This document shows positions 1 through 8,048 of a stretch of DNA of 64,000 bases, piece after piece (the stretch's first letter is position 1; the number at the start of each line of letters is the position of its first letter). The stretch covers positions 374,743-438,742 of the forward strand of contig NZ_LMOO01000008.1 of assembly GCF_001424195.1 (NCBI RefSeq), written 5' to 3'. The translations under genes were made by a program, and so were the position numbers. Source of the DNA: Cellulomonas sp. Leaf334 (lineage in GTDB: Bacteria > Actinomycetota > Actinomycetes > Actinomycetales > Cellulomonadaceae). The notes below the pieces were generated by a model, which was not told the DNA's origin, searched no databases, and worked only from the letters and a program-made list of their open reading frames with translations.

Positions 1-540
1 GGGGAGCCGGTGCCCGACGACGCCGCTGGCGACCGCGAGCAGCAGCTGCCAGGCGAGCGACGCGACGCCCGCACCCACGACGAAGGCGGCGACCGACGCC
101 GTCCCGCTGACCCCCAGCGCAAGCCCGACCGCCACCGTCGTGAACGTGACCGCGGTCGACGGGTTGATCACGGTGAGCCCGACGAAGCGCGCGTAGGCAC
201 CCACGGGTGACAGGCGATCACCCGCCGGGAGGTCCGACGGCGGGCGGTGGGCGGCTCGGGCCGAGGCGACGAGCCCCACGGCGCCGACCACGACCAGCAC
301 GGCCGCGCCGATGCCGCGCACGAGCGTGGCGTGCTCACCCAGCGCACGGCTGACGGGCGTGCCGACGGCGACCGCCACCACGGCGTACGCGAGGTCCACC
401 GTGGCGACGCCGAACGCCGCGCCGACCGCCACCCGCAGACCGTCGACCACACCGGTCCGCAGCAGCAGGACGCCGACCGGACCGACCGGCACGGCCACCG
501 CCAGGCCGGCCAGCACACCGAGCAGGAGAGGTGAGGACAC
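1..540 (-). CDS. LysE family amino-acid exporter (3' part missing)
   Basis: Membrane exporter of the LysE/RhtB type, which pumps amino acids or similar small metabolites out of the cell. I translated this frame by hand from a GTG at 540; it is open to the window edge (180 codons), so the C-terminus lies outside. The N-terminus reads VSSPLLLGVLAGLAVAVPVG, and the glycine/proline pattern in the first hydrophobic helix is typical of the family. A charged loop (around AHRPPSDLPAGD) separates the first helices from a later one beginning near LTVINPSTAVTF, also a family hallmark. It is transcribed away from the Lrp/AsnC gene at 619; a divergent Lrp-type regulator and LysE exporter is a classic arrangement, so the 78-bp gap probably holds both promoters and the operator. 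The substrate cannot be read from sequence. Confidence 0.85.
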   Translation of the reverse strand, partial: MSSPLLLGVLAGLAVAVPVGPVGVLLLRTGVVDGLRVAVGAAFGVATVDLAYAVVAVAVGTPVSRALGEHATLVRGIGAAVLVVVGAVGLVASARAAHRPPSDLPAGDRLSPVGAYARFVGLTVINPSTAVTFTTVAVGLALGVSGTASVAAFVVGAGVASLAWQLLLAVASGVVGHRLP

Positions 541-618
541 CCGTCCAGCCTCGACGGTGGACGGGACCGGGTCACGCCGGTGCTGCGGATAGCACCGCGA
601 GACTGCGATGATCACCGT

Positions 619-1047
619 GTGGACGCCATCGACGAGGCCATCCTCCGCGAGCTGACCGTAGATGCGCGGTTGCCCTACCGCGAGCTCGGTGCCCGCGTCG
701 GGTTGAGCGCCAACGCCGCGGCCCAGCGCGTCCGCCGGCTCGTCGAGACCGGGACCATCCGGGGGTTCACCGTCGTCACGGCCGCGTCGGCACCGGGTGG
801 GCTGCCGTCGGGCCTGGAGGTGTTCATCGAGGTGCGCCTCGCCGACGGCACCACCAACGAGATCTTCACGGCCGCGCTCAGCCGCGGGTTCGCGCAGGTG
901 CTGGACGCCGTGCACGTCACCGGCTCCTACGACTACCTGCTGCACGCCGTGGTGGCGGACCCGGCGGCGCTCGACCTGCTCGTCCGGCGCCTGAAGCGCG
1001 AGGCCGGTGCCGGGCAGACGTTCACGCGCCTCGCGCTGCGGGCATAG
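619..1047 (+). CDS. Lrp/AsnC family transcriptional regulator
   Basis: DNA-binding regulator of 142 residues, slightly short for the family (about 150). The N-terminal helix-turn-helix runs from the DAIDEAILRELTVDARL region through YRELGARVGLSANAAAQRV, followed by an RVRRLVETGTIRGF wing. The C-terminal RAM (ligand-sensing) domain contains the usual CHV-like segment at LDAVHVTGSYDYLLHAVVAD. GTG at 619 is chosen because the VDAIDEAIL start matches the family; an upstream in-frame ATG at 580 adds an unrelated 13-residue leader that would run into the divergent promoter. The likely target is the LysE exporter gene facing it, as in other Lrp-exporter pairs. That regulation is inferred from arrangement only. 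Confidence 0.88.
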   Translation: MDAIDEAILRELTVDARLPYRELGARVGLSANAAAQRVRRLVETGTIRGFTVVTAASAPGGLPSGLEVFIEVRLADGTTNEIFTAALSRGFAQVLDAVHVTGSYDYLLHAVVADPAALDLLVRRLKREAGAGQTFTRLALRA

Positions 1048-1051
1048 AAAG

Positions 1052-1139
1052 GACCCCCCGCACACCCGCCAGAGCTCACCTGCCCTTGCTGCCTTCCGGC
1101 CCTGGGGGAGTTCAGCGAGATGACGCCGCACGAGGGGTC
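1052..1139 (-). ncRNA. ffs: Signal recognition particle RNA (4.5S, small bacterial type)
   Basis: On the minus strand the apical part carries the conserved SRP signature CAGGGCCGGAAGGCAGCAA followed by GGGCAG, the Ffh-binding asymmetric loops of domain IV. The ends pair as a long stem: GACCCCTCGTGC at the 5' side (1139 downward) with the GTGCGGGGGGTC at the 3' side, giving a single hairpin of about 90 nt. The RNA forms the core of the particle that targets nascent membrane proteins to FtsY/SecYEG. It lies 3' to the Lrp gene and antisense to it; the exact ends are set from the base pairing and may be off by several nucleotides. Confidence 0.93.
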
Positions 1140-1206
1140 GGGGAAAAGCCTAACCCAGCCCCGCGGGTGCCCGGAACCGGCCCGGGTCTGCTGACGTTGG
1201 GCAGTC

Positions 1207-1731
1207 ATGGCCCCCACCTCGAGGACCCCGATGACCACGCCGGCCGGCACCCCGCCCCGCCCACCACGCCACCAGGTCGACCCCCGGGCGGTCCGCTACT
1301 GGCTCACCTCCGGCCTGATCAGCCTCGTCACCGTGGTCGTCGTCGCGGTCGTGCCGGCGCTGCTCTGGGAGCCGGTCCGTCCGTGGTTCCTCGGCATCGG
1401 CGGGCTCGTCGCGCTCCTCGTGCTCCCGCAGGTCCTGGTCGCACCCTGGCTGCGGTACCGCACCCACCGCTGGGAGGCGACCGAGACCGCCGTGTACTCC
1501 CGGACCGGGTGGTGGGGCCGGGAGTGGCGGATCGCACCCCTGTCCCGCGTGCAGACCGTCGAGGCCAAGCGCAACGTGCTGCACCAGGCGTTCGGGCTGG
1601 CGGCGGTGTCGGTCACGACCGCGTCGGCACAGGGCGCGATCGTGATCCAGGGACTCGACGCGACCGTCGCCGACGACCTCGTCGCAGCCCTCACGACAGC
1701 GACCGAGAGCACCCGGGGCGACGCGACATGA
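1207..1731 (+). CDS. Bacterial PH-domain membrane protein (YdbS-like)
   Basis: 174-residue protein with two transmembrane helices (about residues 30-50 and 58-78) followed by one bPH_2-type domain, seen in YRTHRWEATETAVYSRTGWW, the RIAPLSRVQTVEAKRN strand-helix and the FGLAAVSVTTASAQG strand. Small proteins of this type pair with a larger multi-domain partner (YdbS with YdbT in Bacillus, where the pair has been linked to resistance to certain antimicrobial peptides). The stop overlaps the start of the next gene as ATGA at 1728-1731, so the two are co-translated and probably form one membrane complex. The proline-rich N-terminus could be shorter if translation starts at the ATG at 1231. The role in this organism is unknown. 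Confidence 0.8.
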   Translation: MAPTSRTPMTTPAGTPPRPPRHQVDPRAVRYWLTSGLISLVTVVVVAVVPALLWEPVRPWFLGIGGLVALLVLPQVLVAPWLRYRTHRWEATETAVYSRTGWWGREWRIAPLSRVQTVEAKRNVLHQAFGLAAVSVTTASAQGAIVIQGLDATVADDLVAALTTATESTRGDAT

Positions 1732-3263
1732 GCACCCCGTCGGACCCCACGCGCGAGCCGACGACCGAGGTCCCGTGGGAGCGGCTCGACGTGCGGATCG
1801 TGCTCGCCGCGTTCCTCGGGGCGCTCGTCCGGCTCGTCCCCGCTGCGCTGGCCTGGTGGTTCTTCGACCAGGACGACACCGCCGCACGCGTCACCGTGGC
1901 CGTCCTCGCCGCGGTCGCGCTCGTCCACCCCGCCAACGAGGCGCTGAAGTACCTCAAGGTCCGGTACCGGATCACCCCCGGCGAGCTGCAGGTCCGCAAG
2001 GGGCTGCTCGTGCGCTCCGCGCACTCGGTCCCCCTGCACCGCATCCGAACCGTCGACATCACCTCGCCCCTCATCCACCGGCTGCTCGGTCTGGCCGTGC
2101 TGACCGTCGGGACGGGCAGCAACCTGATGTCCGACCCGACCTCGGGTGTGGCGCTCGCGGGCCTGCGCGCACCCGTCGCCGCTGCCCTGCGCTCCCGGCT
2201 GGCCAACGAGGCGGAGCTCGCGAGCCCTCCGGCGACCGTCGAGCAGCCCGTCCGGGACGACGGAACCGTCGTCGAGCTGCGCTGGGCCTGGATCGTCTAC
2301 GCGATGTCGGGGGTGTGGCTCCTGGTGGGCGCACTGTCCGTCGGCGGGACCCTGTTCGGCATGGCGTCCGCGATCGGGCGCGGGGACTGGCTCACGAACG
2401 GGGTGGCGGCGGCCGCGACCGCGCTGGGCGTGTTCGCCGCCGTCGTCGGCCTGGTGGTGTTCCTGCTCGTCGGCACCGTCGCCGGGGCCGTGACGTTCGT
2501 GACCGGCTGGTGGGGCTACCGGCTCGTCCGCGAGCCCGGCGGCACGTTCGTGGCGTCCCGCGGGCTGCTGACGACACGCTCCTTCACCGCCGACCGGGCC
2601 CGGATGCGCGGGGTGACCCTGACCAGCTCACCGCTCGTGCGCCTCTTCGGTGGCGGGCTCGCCCGCCCGGTGATGACCGGCGTCAGCCTGCGGCAGACGA
2701 TGAACGAGTCCGCCGCTCTGCTGCCGACCACCACGCACGACGAGGCGGTCCGCCTCGGCGACACGCTGCTGGGCAGCCGTCTGCTGCAGTCGCTCGACGA
2801 CGGCACCGTCCGGCTGGTCACGCACCCGCCGGCTGCGCGTCGGCGCGCGGTGGCCCGCTGGCTGATCGCCGACGCCGTCGTCGCCGGCCTCGTCGCACTC
2901 GGGACCGCACTGTGGGGCTGGCCTGCGTGGCTGCTCGCGGTGCCCGTCGCGCTCCTGCCCCTGTGCGTGCTCGCCGGGCGAGCCGCCTACCGCGCCCTGG
3001 GCCACGCCCTCGTCGACGACCACCTCTACCTGCGGCGCGGGGTCGTGATCCGGCGCACGGACGTCCTCGAGGTCCGCGGCATCTCGGGGGCGAACGTCAC
3101 CCAGAGTCCCGTGCAGCGCTGGCTCGGGCTCGCCCACCTCGTCGCGACGACGGCCGCCGGGGAGCAGGCGTACCGCGCCGTCGACGTGGCGGTCGGTGAC
3201 GCCACCGTGCTCGCGGCCGCCCTGACCGCCGAGTCGAGCGTCGTGACGTTCACCGGGGCGTGA
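1728..3263 (+). CDS. Multi-domain bacterial PH-domain membrane protein (YdbT-like)
   Basis: 511 residues. Three bPH_2 repeats are visible: one after YRITPGELQVRKGLLVRS, a second at TFVASRGLLTTRSFTADRAR, and a third at HLYLRRGVVIRRTDVLEVRG. Each ends in a segment of the form SPLIHRLLGLA, SPLVRLFGG or SPVQRWLGLAH. Pairs of hydrophobic helices precede each repeat, near residues 25-60, 185-260 and 375-410, which matches the YdbT architecture. ATG at 1728 overlaps the upstream stop, so it is translationally coupled to the smaller PH protein. The domains are predicted to sit on the cytoplasmic face. No enzymatic residues are evident; a scaffold or membrane-stress role is the family-level expectation. 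Confidence 0.82.
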   Translation: MSTPSDPTREPTTEVPWERLDVRIVLAAFLGALVRLVPAALAWWFFDQDDTAARVTVAVLAAVALVHPANEALKYLKVRYRITPGELQVRKGLLVRSAHSVPLHRIRTVDITSPLIHRLLGLAVLTVGTGSNLMSDPTSGVALAGLRAPVAAALRSRLANEAELASPPATVEQPVRDDGTVVELRWAWIVYAMSGVWLLVGALSVGGTLFGMASAIGRGDWLTNGVAAAATALGVFAAVVGLVVFLLVGTVAGAVTFVTGWWGYRLVREPGGTFVASRGLLTTRSFTADRARMRGVTLTSSPLVRLFGGGLARPVMTGVSLRQTMNESAALLPTTTHDEAVRLGDTLLGSRLLQSLDDGTVRLVTHPPAARRRAVARWLIADAVVAGLVALGTALWGWPAWLLAVPVALLPLCVLAGRAAYRALGHALVDDHLYLRRGVVIRRTDVLEVRGISGANVTQSPVQRWLGLAHLVATTAAGEQAYRAVDVAVGDATVLAAALTAESSVVTFTGA

Positions 3264-3308
3264 CCTCCTCGACTCTCGCCGGGACCTCTTTGTCGGCAGA
3301 CTGCCTCC

Positions 3309-4775
3309 ATGGCGACTGACGGTGTTCCCGGTGAGAACCCCTCCGCGCCCGAGGGCGCGACCGACGCCCGGTACGACTACGACCTCGTGGTCGTCGGCAC
3401 CGGCCCGGGCGGGCAGAAGGCCGCGATCGCCGCCGCGAAGCTGGGCCACAAGGTCGCCATCATCGAGCGTCGGCACATGATGGGCGGCGTCTCGACGAAC
3501 ACCGGCACCATCCCGAGCAAGACCCTGCGCGAGGCGGTCATGTACCTGACGGGCATGGCGCAGCGCGAGGTGTACGGCGCGAGCTACCGCGTGAAGTCCG
3601 ACATCACGATGGAGGACCTGTTCGCGCGCACCCAGCACGTGATCGGCCGCGAGCACGAGGCCATCCGCGCCCAGCTGCTGCGCAACCACATCGACATCCT
3701 CAGCGGCACCGGCTCGTTCCTCGACGCGCACACGCTCGGCGTCCTCGACGACGACGGCATCCGACGCACCCAGGTCACGGCACGCTTCGTCGTCATCGCC
3801 ACCGGGTCGAAGCCGCACCGGCCGACGACCGTCCAGTTCGACGAGCGCACGGTCCTCGACTCCGACGGCGTGCTCGCCCTCGAGCGCGTGCCGAACTCGA
3901 TGGTGGTCGTCGGTGCCGGGATCATCGGCATCGAGTACGCGTCGATGTTCGCGGCGCTGGGCACCCGCGTCACCGTCATCGACAAGCGCCCCGCGATGCT
4001 CGAGATGTGCGACCCGGAGGTCGCCGAGTCGCTGAAGTTCCACCTGCGGGACCTGTCGGTGTCGTTCCGGTTCGGCGAGGAGGTGTCCGGCGTCGACAGC
4101 AACACCCACGGCACCGTGACCCGGCTGGCGTCCGGCAAGCGGATCGCCGCCGACGCCGTCATGTACTCCGCCGGCCGGCAGGGCCAGACGGATGCGCTGA
4201 ACCTGGAGGCGGCGGGCCTGTCGGCCGACTCCCGCGGGCGGATCGCCGTCGACGACCAGTACCGCACCGAGGTCTCGAACATCTTCGCCGTCGGTGACGT
4301 CATCGGGTTCCCCGCGCTCGCGGCGACGAGCATGGACCAGGGTCGACTCGCGGCGTACCACGCGTTCGACGAGCCCGCCCGCGAGCTCCAGTCCGTGCAG
4401 CCCATCGGCATCTACACGATCCCGGAGATCTCCTACTGCGGCCGTACGGAGGAGGAGCTCACCACCGAGGCGGTCCCCTACGAGGTCGGGGTCGCGCGGT
4501 ACCGCGAGCTCGCCCGCGGGCAGATCGTCGGCGACTCCTACGGGATGCTCAAGCTCCTGGTCCACACCGAGACGCGCGAGCTGCTCGGCGTCCACATCTT
4601 CGGGACGTCCGCCACCGACCTCGTGCACATCGGGCAGGCGATCATGGCGTGCGGCGGCACCGTCGACTACCTCGTCGACACGGTCCTGAACTACCCGACG
4701 CTGTCCGAGGCCTACAAGGTGGCCGCCCTGGATGCGACCAACAAGATCCGTCAGGTCGCGCGGTTCAGCCTGTGA
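3309..4775 (+). CDS. sthA: Soluble (Si-specific) NAD(P)+ transhydrogenase
   Basis: Flavoprotein of 488 residues that transfers hydride between NADPH and NAD+ in the cytoplasm, adjusting the two coenzyme pools. It has the pyridine-nucleotide-disulfide oxidoreductase fold: FAD-binding VVGTGPGGQKAAIAAAKLG near residue 28, the second Rossmann motif VVGAGIIGIEYASMFAALG near residue 200, and a C-terminal dimerisation domain ending in YPTLSEAYKVAALDA. The decisive point is the segment GGVSTNTGTIPSKTLREAV. Lipoamide and mercuric reductases have a redox-active CxxxxC here; it is absent, and TGTIPSK is the SthA pattern. TrmO overlaps the stop by 3 bases. A dihydrolipoamide dehydrogenase is excluded by the missing cysteines. 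Confidence 0.9.
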   Translation: MATDGVPGENPSAPEGATDARYDYDLVVVGTGPGGQKAAIAAAKLGHKVAIIERRHMMGGVSTNTGTIPSKTLREAVMYLTGMAQREVYGASYRVKSDITMEDLFARTQHVIGREHEAIRAQLLRNHIDILSGTGSFLDAHTLGVLDDDGIRRTQVTARFVVIATGSKPHRPTTVQFDERTVLDSDGVLALERVPNSMVVVGAGIIGIEYASMFAALGTRVTVIDKRPAMLEMCDPEVAESLKFHLRDLSVSFRFGEEVSGVDSNTHGTVTRLASGKRIAADAVMYSAGRQGQTDALNLEAAGLSADSRGRIAVDDQYRTEVSNIFAVGDVIGFPALAATSMDQGRLAAYHAFDEPARELQSVQPIGIYTIPEISYCGRTEEELTTEAVPYEVGVARYRELARGQIVGDSYGMLKLLVHTETRELLGVHIFGTSATDLVHIGQAIMACGGTVDYLVDTVLNYPTLSEAYKVAALDATNKIRQVARFSL

Positions 4776-5182
4776 GCGCCACCGAGCTCCGGCCGGTCGG
4801 CTGGGTGCGCAGCACGGTCACCGACCTGTCCGACGCCGTCCGGCAGGGCGACGAGGGCGCACCCGACGTCGTCGTCGAGCTCGACCCGTCGGTCGCCGCC
4901 GCAGCCGCCGACCTGCACCCCGGCGACGACCTCCTCCTGCTCACCTGGTTCCACCTCGCCGACCGTTCTCTCCTGGCGGTCCACCCCCGCGGCGACCTCA
5001 CCCGGCCCGTGACCGGCATCTTCTCGACGCGCTCCCCCGACCGGCCCAACCCGATCGGCCTGCACCGGGTCCGGCTCCTGCGCGTCGACGGTCTGCGCCT
5101 GCACGTGTCCGGCTGCGAGGCGGTCGACGGGACACCGGTCGTCGACATCAAGCCTGTGCTCGGGGCCGTCGACGAACGGTGA
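4772..5182 (+). CDS. trmO: tRNA (N6-threonylcarbamoyladenosine37-N6)-methyltransferase TrmO
   Basis: 136-residue TsaA/YaeB-family protein. The family methylates t6A37 of certain tRNAs using S-adenosylmethionine in a small beta-barrel fold. Visible signatures are the N-terminal RPVGWVRSTV, the LLLLTWFHLADR strand, GIFSTRSPDRPNPIGLHRVRLL, which contains the highly conserved RSPxRPNPIG motif, and the closing DGTPVVDIKPV. GTG at 4772 overlaps the stop of sthA as GTGA, so the start is fixed by coupling. Length is at the short end of the family, consistent with the actinobacterial single-domain form that lacks the extended C-terminus of the E. coli protein. It converges with the next gene with 1 bp between stops. 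Confidence 0.9.
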   Translation: MSATELRPVGWVRSTVTDLSDAVRQGDEGAPDVVVELDPSVAAAAADLHPGDDLLLLTWFHLADRSLLAVHPRGDLTRPVTGIFSTRSPDRPNPIGLHRVRLLRVDGLRLHVSGCEAVDGTPVVDIKPVLGAVDER

Positions 5183-5183
5183 G

Positions 5184-5738
5184 TCACATGGCGGCCATCG
5201 CGGCCATCGTGCCCACCGCCACGACCGACCCGCCGACCGCCGCAGGAGTGCGGTGGGCGTGACGCGAGCCCGCCGACGCCACGCGCACGTGCAGCACCAC
5301 GGCAGCCGTCAACCACCCGGCCAGCACCGTCAGCACGAGCGTGCGGACGTCGGCGGCGTGCTCGCCGTGGTGTCCGGCCGGGAGCACGGCACCCCGACCG
5401 TGCACCGCCGGCATGACCAGGACCAGCACGACCATGAGTCCCAGCTCGACGACCTCCCGCGCCGACTCGAGAGCAGACGGTCCCGGGACGTCCCCCGCCA
5501 CGCGCTCGCGCAGCGCAGCCGCCGCGGTCCACAGGAGCACGCACCCGAGGACGACCGCCCACATCGCGGGGCCGACCGGGTCCCGGGAGGGCACGACCAT
5601 GGCCACCATTGCGCACCCCATGACGCCGTGCCCTACCCACTGCCGGACGGTCCGGCGGGAGCAGCCGACGACCCCCAGCGCGAACGCGACCCCGGTGGAG
5701 ACGAGGAGCGCGACGGTGACGACTGACGTTGTGGGCAT
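5184..5738 (-). CDS. Putative histidine-rich membrane protein (DUF5134-like)
   Basis: 184 residues with about five or six hydrophobic helices: 5-25, 33-50, 58-77, 92-112, 132-152 and 165-182. Histidines and methionines cluster at membrane boundaries (QWVGHGVMGCAMVAMVVPS and AVLPAGHHGEHAAD), a pattern I associate with the actinobacterial DUF5134 group, which is often near copper-related genes. I cannot confirm that assignment without a profile search. No enzymatic motif is seen. ATG at 5738 is the first start in the frame. The gene converges with trmO and is followed upstream by the broken inositol-phosphatase gene, so context says little. Confidence 0.6.
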   Translation of the reverse strand: MPTTSVVTVALLVSTGVAFALGVVGCSRRTVRQWVGHGVMGCAMVAMVVPSRDPVGPAMWAVVLGCVLLWTAAAALRERVAGDVPGPSALESAREVVELGLMVVLVLVMPAVHGRGAVLPAGHHGEHAADVRTLVLTVLAGWLTAAVVLHVRVASAGSRHAHRTPAAVGGSVVAVGTMAAMAAM

Positions 5739-5807
5739 GACTGCATGACGCGCGCGACGACGGATCTCGACACTCCGGAACTCGTCGGCGGGAACCCGAC
5801 CTGCCGG

Positions 5808-6450
5808 TCAGACCGCCGCGAGGCCACGCGCGACGGCGGCGACCATCGCGTCGGCGATCTCGGGCGACGCCGCCGCGAGGATCGAGTCGGACGCGAGCGA
5901 CCAGGGCTCACCCCGCGCATCCATGACGACCCCGCCCGCCTCTCGGACCAGCACGACACCCGCCACGACGTCCCAGGCCGCGTTCCCGAACGCCAGCGAC
6001 GCCGACGGTCGACACCCGCACGTCGCGCCCGGCCGCCCGACGCCACGTCCCGGCGCCGTACGCACCCCACACGACCTCTCCGGTGGTCACGTCGGCAGTG
6101 ACGCCCACCACCGGCTCACCGCCCGAGAGGCGGGCCAGCGTGCACGCCACGAGCGGCAGACCGGCGACGAAGTTCGCTGTCCCGTCGATCGGGTCGACCA
6201 CCCACCGGTCGTCCGCGTCCTCCTGCGGCGAGCCCTCCTCGCCCTGGACCGGGAGCGGTGACCCCTCTCGCAGCGTGCGCACGACGGCGTCCTCCGTCGC
6301 CAGGTCGACGGCCGTGACCAGATCGTTCGGGCCCTTGAGCCGCAGGACCGCCCGGTCGTCGGCCCCTCGGACGACGGCGAGCCCCGCATCGACAGCGCTG
6401 AGCGCCAGGTCCAGGTCGTGCTGCCGGTCGGAGGCGGGGAGAGACGTCAT
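5808..6450 (-). pseudogene. Inositol monophosphatase family gene, disrupted by deletion and frameshift
   Basis: The 5' part from ATG 6450 encodes a normal IMPase N-terminus: LKGPNDLVTAVDLATEDAVV, the EEGSPQ segment corresponding to the GEE(E/S) metal ligands, and DDRWVVDPIDGTANFVAGLP with the metal-binding DPIDGT motif. After YGAGTWRRAAGRDVRVS the frame goes wrong. The C-terminal motif, FGNAAWDVVAGVVLVREAGG (the conserved WDxxAG metal ligand), is read one base out of frame and ends at 5808. About 60 residues normally lying between VRVS and WDVVAG, including the SGSAAL-type core, are missing. One deletion with a length not divisible by three explains both observations. The family removes phosphate from inositol phosphates and related sugars. 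An assembly error remains possible. Confidence 0.8.
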
Positions 6451-6549
6451 GGTGCGCATCCTCTCCCTCCCGAGCGACGCGGAGGCGAACGTCAGGTGCC
6501 GACAGCCGGTTCGGTCCCACGTCCTCGGTCGGGTATCCTCTGTCGGCCG

Positions 6550-6634
6550 GGAGGATTCGCCTAGTGGCCTATGGCGCACGCTTGGAAAGCGTGTTGGGTG
6601 AAAGCCCTCGGGGGTTCGAATCCCCCATCCTCCG
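6550..6634 (+). tRNA. tRNA-Ser (anticodon GGA)
   Basis: Acceptor stem GGAGGAT pairs with ATCCTCC at 6627-6633, followed by discriminator G; CCA is not encoded. The anticodon arm is CACGC-TTGGAAA-GCGTG with GGA in the loop, reading UCC and UCU. A long variable arm (TGGGTGAAAGCCCTC) and the T-arm GGGGGTTCGAATCCCCC complete a class II serine tRNA of 85 nt. Confidence 0.96.
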
Positions 6635-6640
6635 CGCACC

Positions 6641-6681
6641 GAAGGGCCCGTCACCGCAGCGATGTGGGTGACGGGCCCTTC
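6641..6681 (+). terminator. Intrinsic-type hairpin terminator after tRNA-Ser
   Basis: GAAGGGCCCGTCACC at 6641-6655 pairs perfectly with GGTGACGGGCCCTTC at 6667-6681 around an 11-nt loop. It begins 7 bases after the tRNA. There is no strong U-tract, as is usual in high-GC actinobacteria. Confidence 0.8.
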
Positions 6682-6746
6682 GTCGTGCGTCGGCACCGTT
6701 CGCACTCCAGCACCAGTCCCCGCGCATGAACTGACACACTTCCGCC

Positions 6747-7901
6747 GTGCCCGGAATCCGCCTCGACCTGGTCTCCTTCGCCGACATGAGCCTGGAACGC
6801 GCGCAAGCGGTTGGCCGTGCCTTCGATGCACACCCGGCTCTACGACCGGTCAAGGTCGGTGGCGATCCGGCACGGATCGCCGTCGGTTCGTCGCTCGAAG
6901 CTGTCATCACCGAGCGTGGCCTCCCGGTCGAGTGGTCGACCGTGCGGCGCAACAACGGCGATGACTTCGAAGGGGGCGAGATCGTGCTGCTCCCCGGCCG
7001 CGGAGGTTGGGTCGGATCTCGTGAGAACGGCGAGTGGGAGTACCTCCTCTCCGGTCATCACCTGAGGCAGCACTGGCTGCATGAGGCCGCGGCCGCAACA
7101 GCGACTGTGACCGAGGCGTCGGGGCTCTTCGAGGACCTCTCTCTCGCGATCGACGCGGCCTACGGCTACCTCGCCGCCGACTCTCCTGTCCCCCAGGCCG
7201 CCGGCGCGATCGAGGCCTGGCTCCCGGGCGTGTTCTGGCTCAACTACTTCGGACCGGCGTTCCTCGCGAGTCGCCCCGCGCTCGCAGGCATGAAGGGCGC
7301 TCGGGTTCTCTCCAACGGCGGCGTTCTCGTGCAGACCTCCGAGGTGCCATGGGTCACCGATCCCGAGTCGACCCTGCGACACGAGGCCGAGCTCCGCGAC
7401 CTCTTCGGCGAGCAGGCGTTCACATACATGCGGCCCAACCCGGCGCTGCCGACGACTCAGGACCACCTCGCTGTGTCGGTCGGTACGGCCGAGATGCCGT
7501 GGGTCTCATGGCTGCACGAGAGGACGGTCGCCGACACGACGAAGAGGCACGCAGCGGCTCGCAAGCGCCTCGAGACTGCTCTCGGCCGCCGAGAGGTCGA
7601 GCCGCTTGCGCAGAGCGCCGCTGAATGGTCGACGTCGCTCGACCTGGGCGACTGGGAACCGTTCGCCAAGCACCTGGGCCGCGCCCTCCGCGGCGACCTC
7701 TCCGGTCCGATCGGGCGAGCCGTCGTCGCCGTCGTCGCAACAGCGCCGCCGGACGAGGAGGACGGAGTCCTTGTTGACACCACGATGGGCACCGTCCGGC
7801 TCGGCTGGTTCATCGACGATGTCGACACGGTCGACGTGTACGTGTTCGGCTCAGCTCAGGTTCACCTCGTGTGCGAGGCGTGGTTCGACAACGAGTCGTG
7901 A
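6747..7901 (+). CDS. Conserved hypothetical protein, 384 residues
   Basis: I do not recognise a named family. The protein is soluble, with no signal peptide or membrane helix. It is acidic and tryptophan-rich; the central block AWLPGVFWLNYFGPAFLASR and the following LSNGGVLVQTSEVPWVTDPE look like a structured alpha/beta core. The C-terminal 60 residues (DGVLVDTTMGTVRLGWFIDDVDTVDVYVF) form a plausible beta-sheet. Base composition and codon use are somewhat less GC-biased than in neighbouring genes, and the gene sits directly behind a tRNA gene, a common place for acquired genes. An immunity- or antitoxin-like role is one possibility but nothing in the sequence proves it. GTG at 6747 is used; a shorter start at ATG 6786 is possible. 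Confidence 0.6.
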   Translation: MPGIRLDLVSFADMSLERAQAVGRAFDAHPALRPVKVGGDPARIAVGSSLEAVITERGLPVEWSTVRRNNGDDFEGGEIVLLPGRGGWVGSRENGEWEYLLSGHHLRQHWLHEAAAATATVTEASGLFEDLSLAIDAAYGYLAADSPVPQAAGAIEAWLPGVFWLNYFGPAFLASRPALAGMKGARVLSNGGVLVQTSEVPWVTDPESTLRHEAELRDLFGEQAFTYMRPNPALPTTQDHLAVSVGTAEMPWVSWLHERTVADTTKRHAAARKRLETALGRREVEPLAQSAAEWSTSLDLGDWEPFAKHLGRALRGDLSGPIGRAVVAVVATAPPDEEDGVLVDTTMGTVRLGWFIDDVDTVDVYVFGSAQVHLVCEAWFDNES

Positions 7902-8048
7902 TCTGGCGAGTCGCCTGCCAGCGCGTTGACGAGAACCGCTGCCGTGGCGGAACGTCGACGGAGAGCTGCTGCTGCGCCCGACGTGGCGCCCGCTCCGATC
8001 AGCCGCCCGACCGCGAGCCGCTCGGACACCCGACGTAGGCTCGTCGTC

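Noticed and set aside
168..592. Several short plus- and minus-strand frames at the left end
   Set aside because: They are alternate frames of the LysE-family gene, whose correct frame starts at GTG 540 and has the family's membrane pattern.
2628..4628. 666-codon minus-strand open frame opposite the PH-domain and sthA genes
   Set aside because: Shadow of SthA, whose FAD and NAD motifs are unambiguous on the plus strand.
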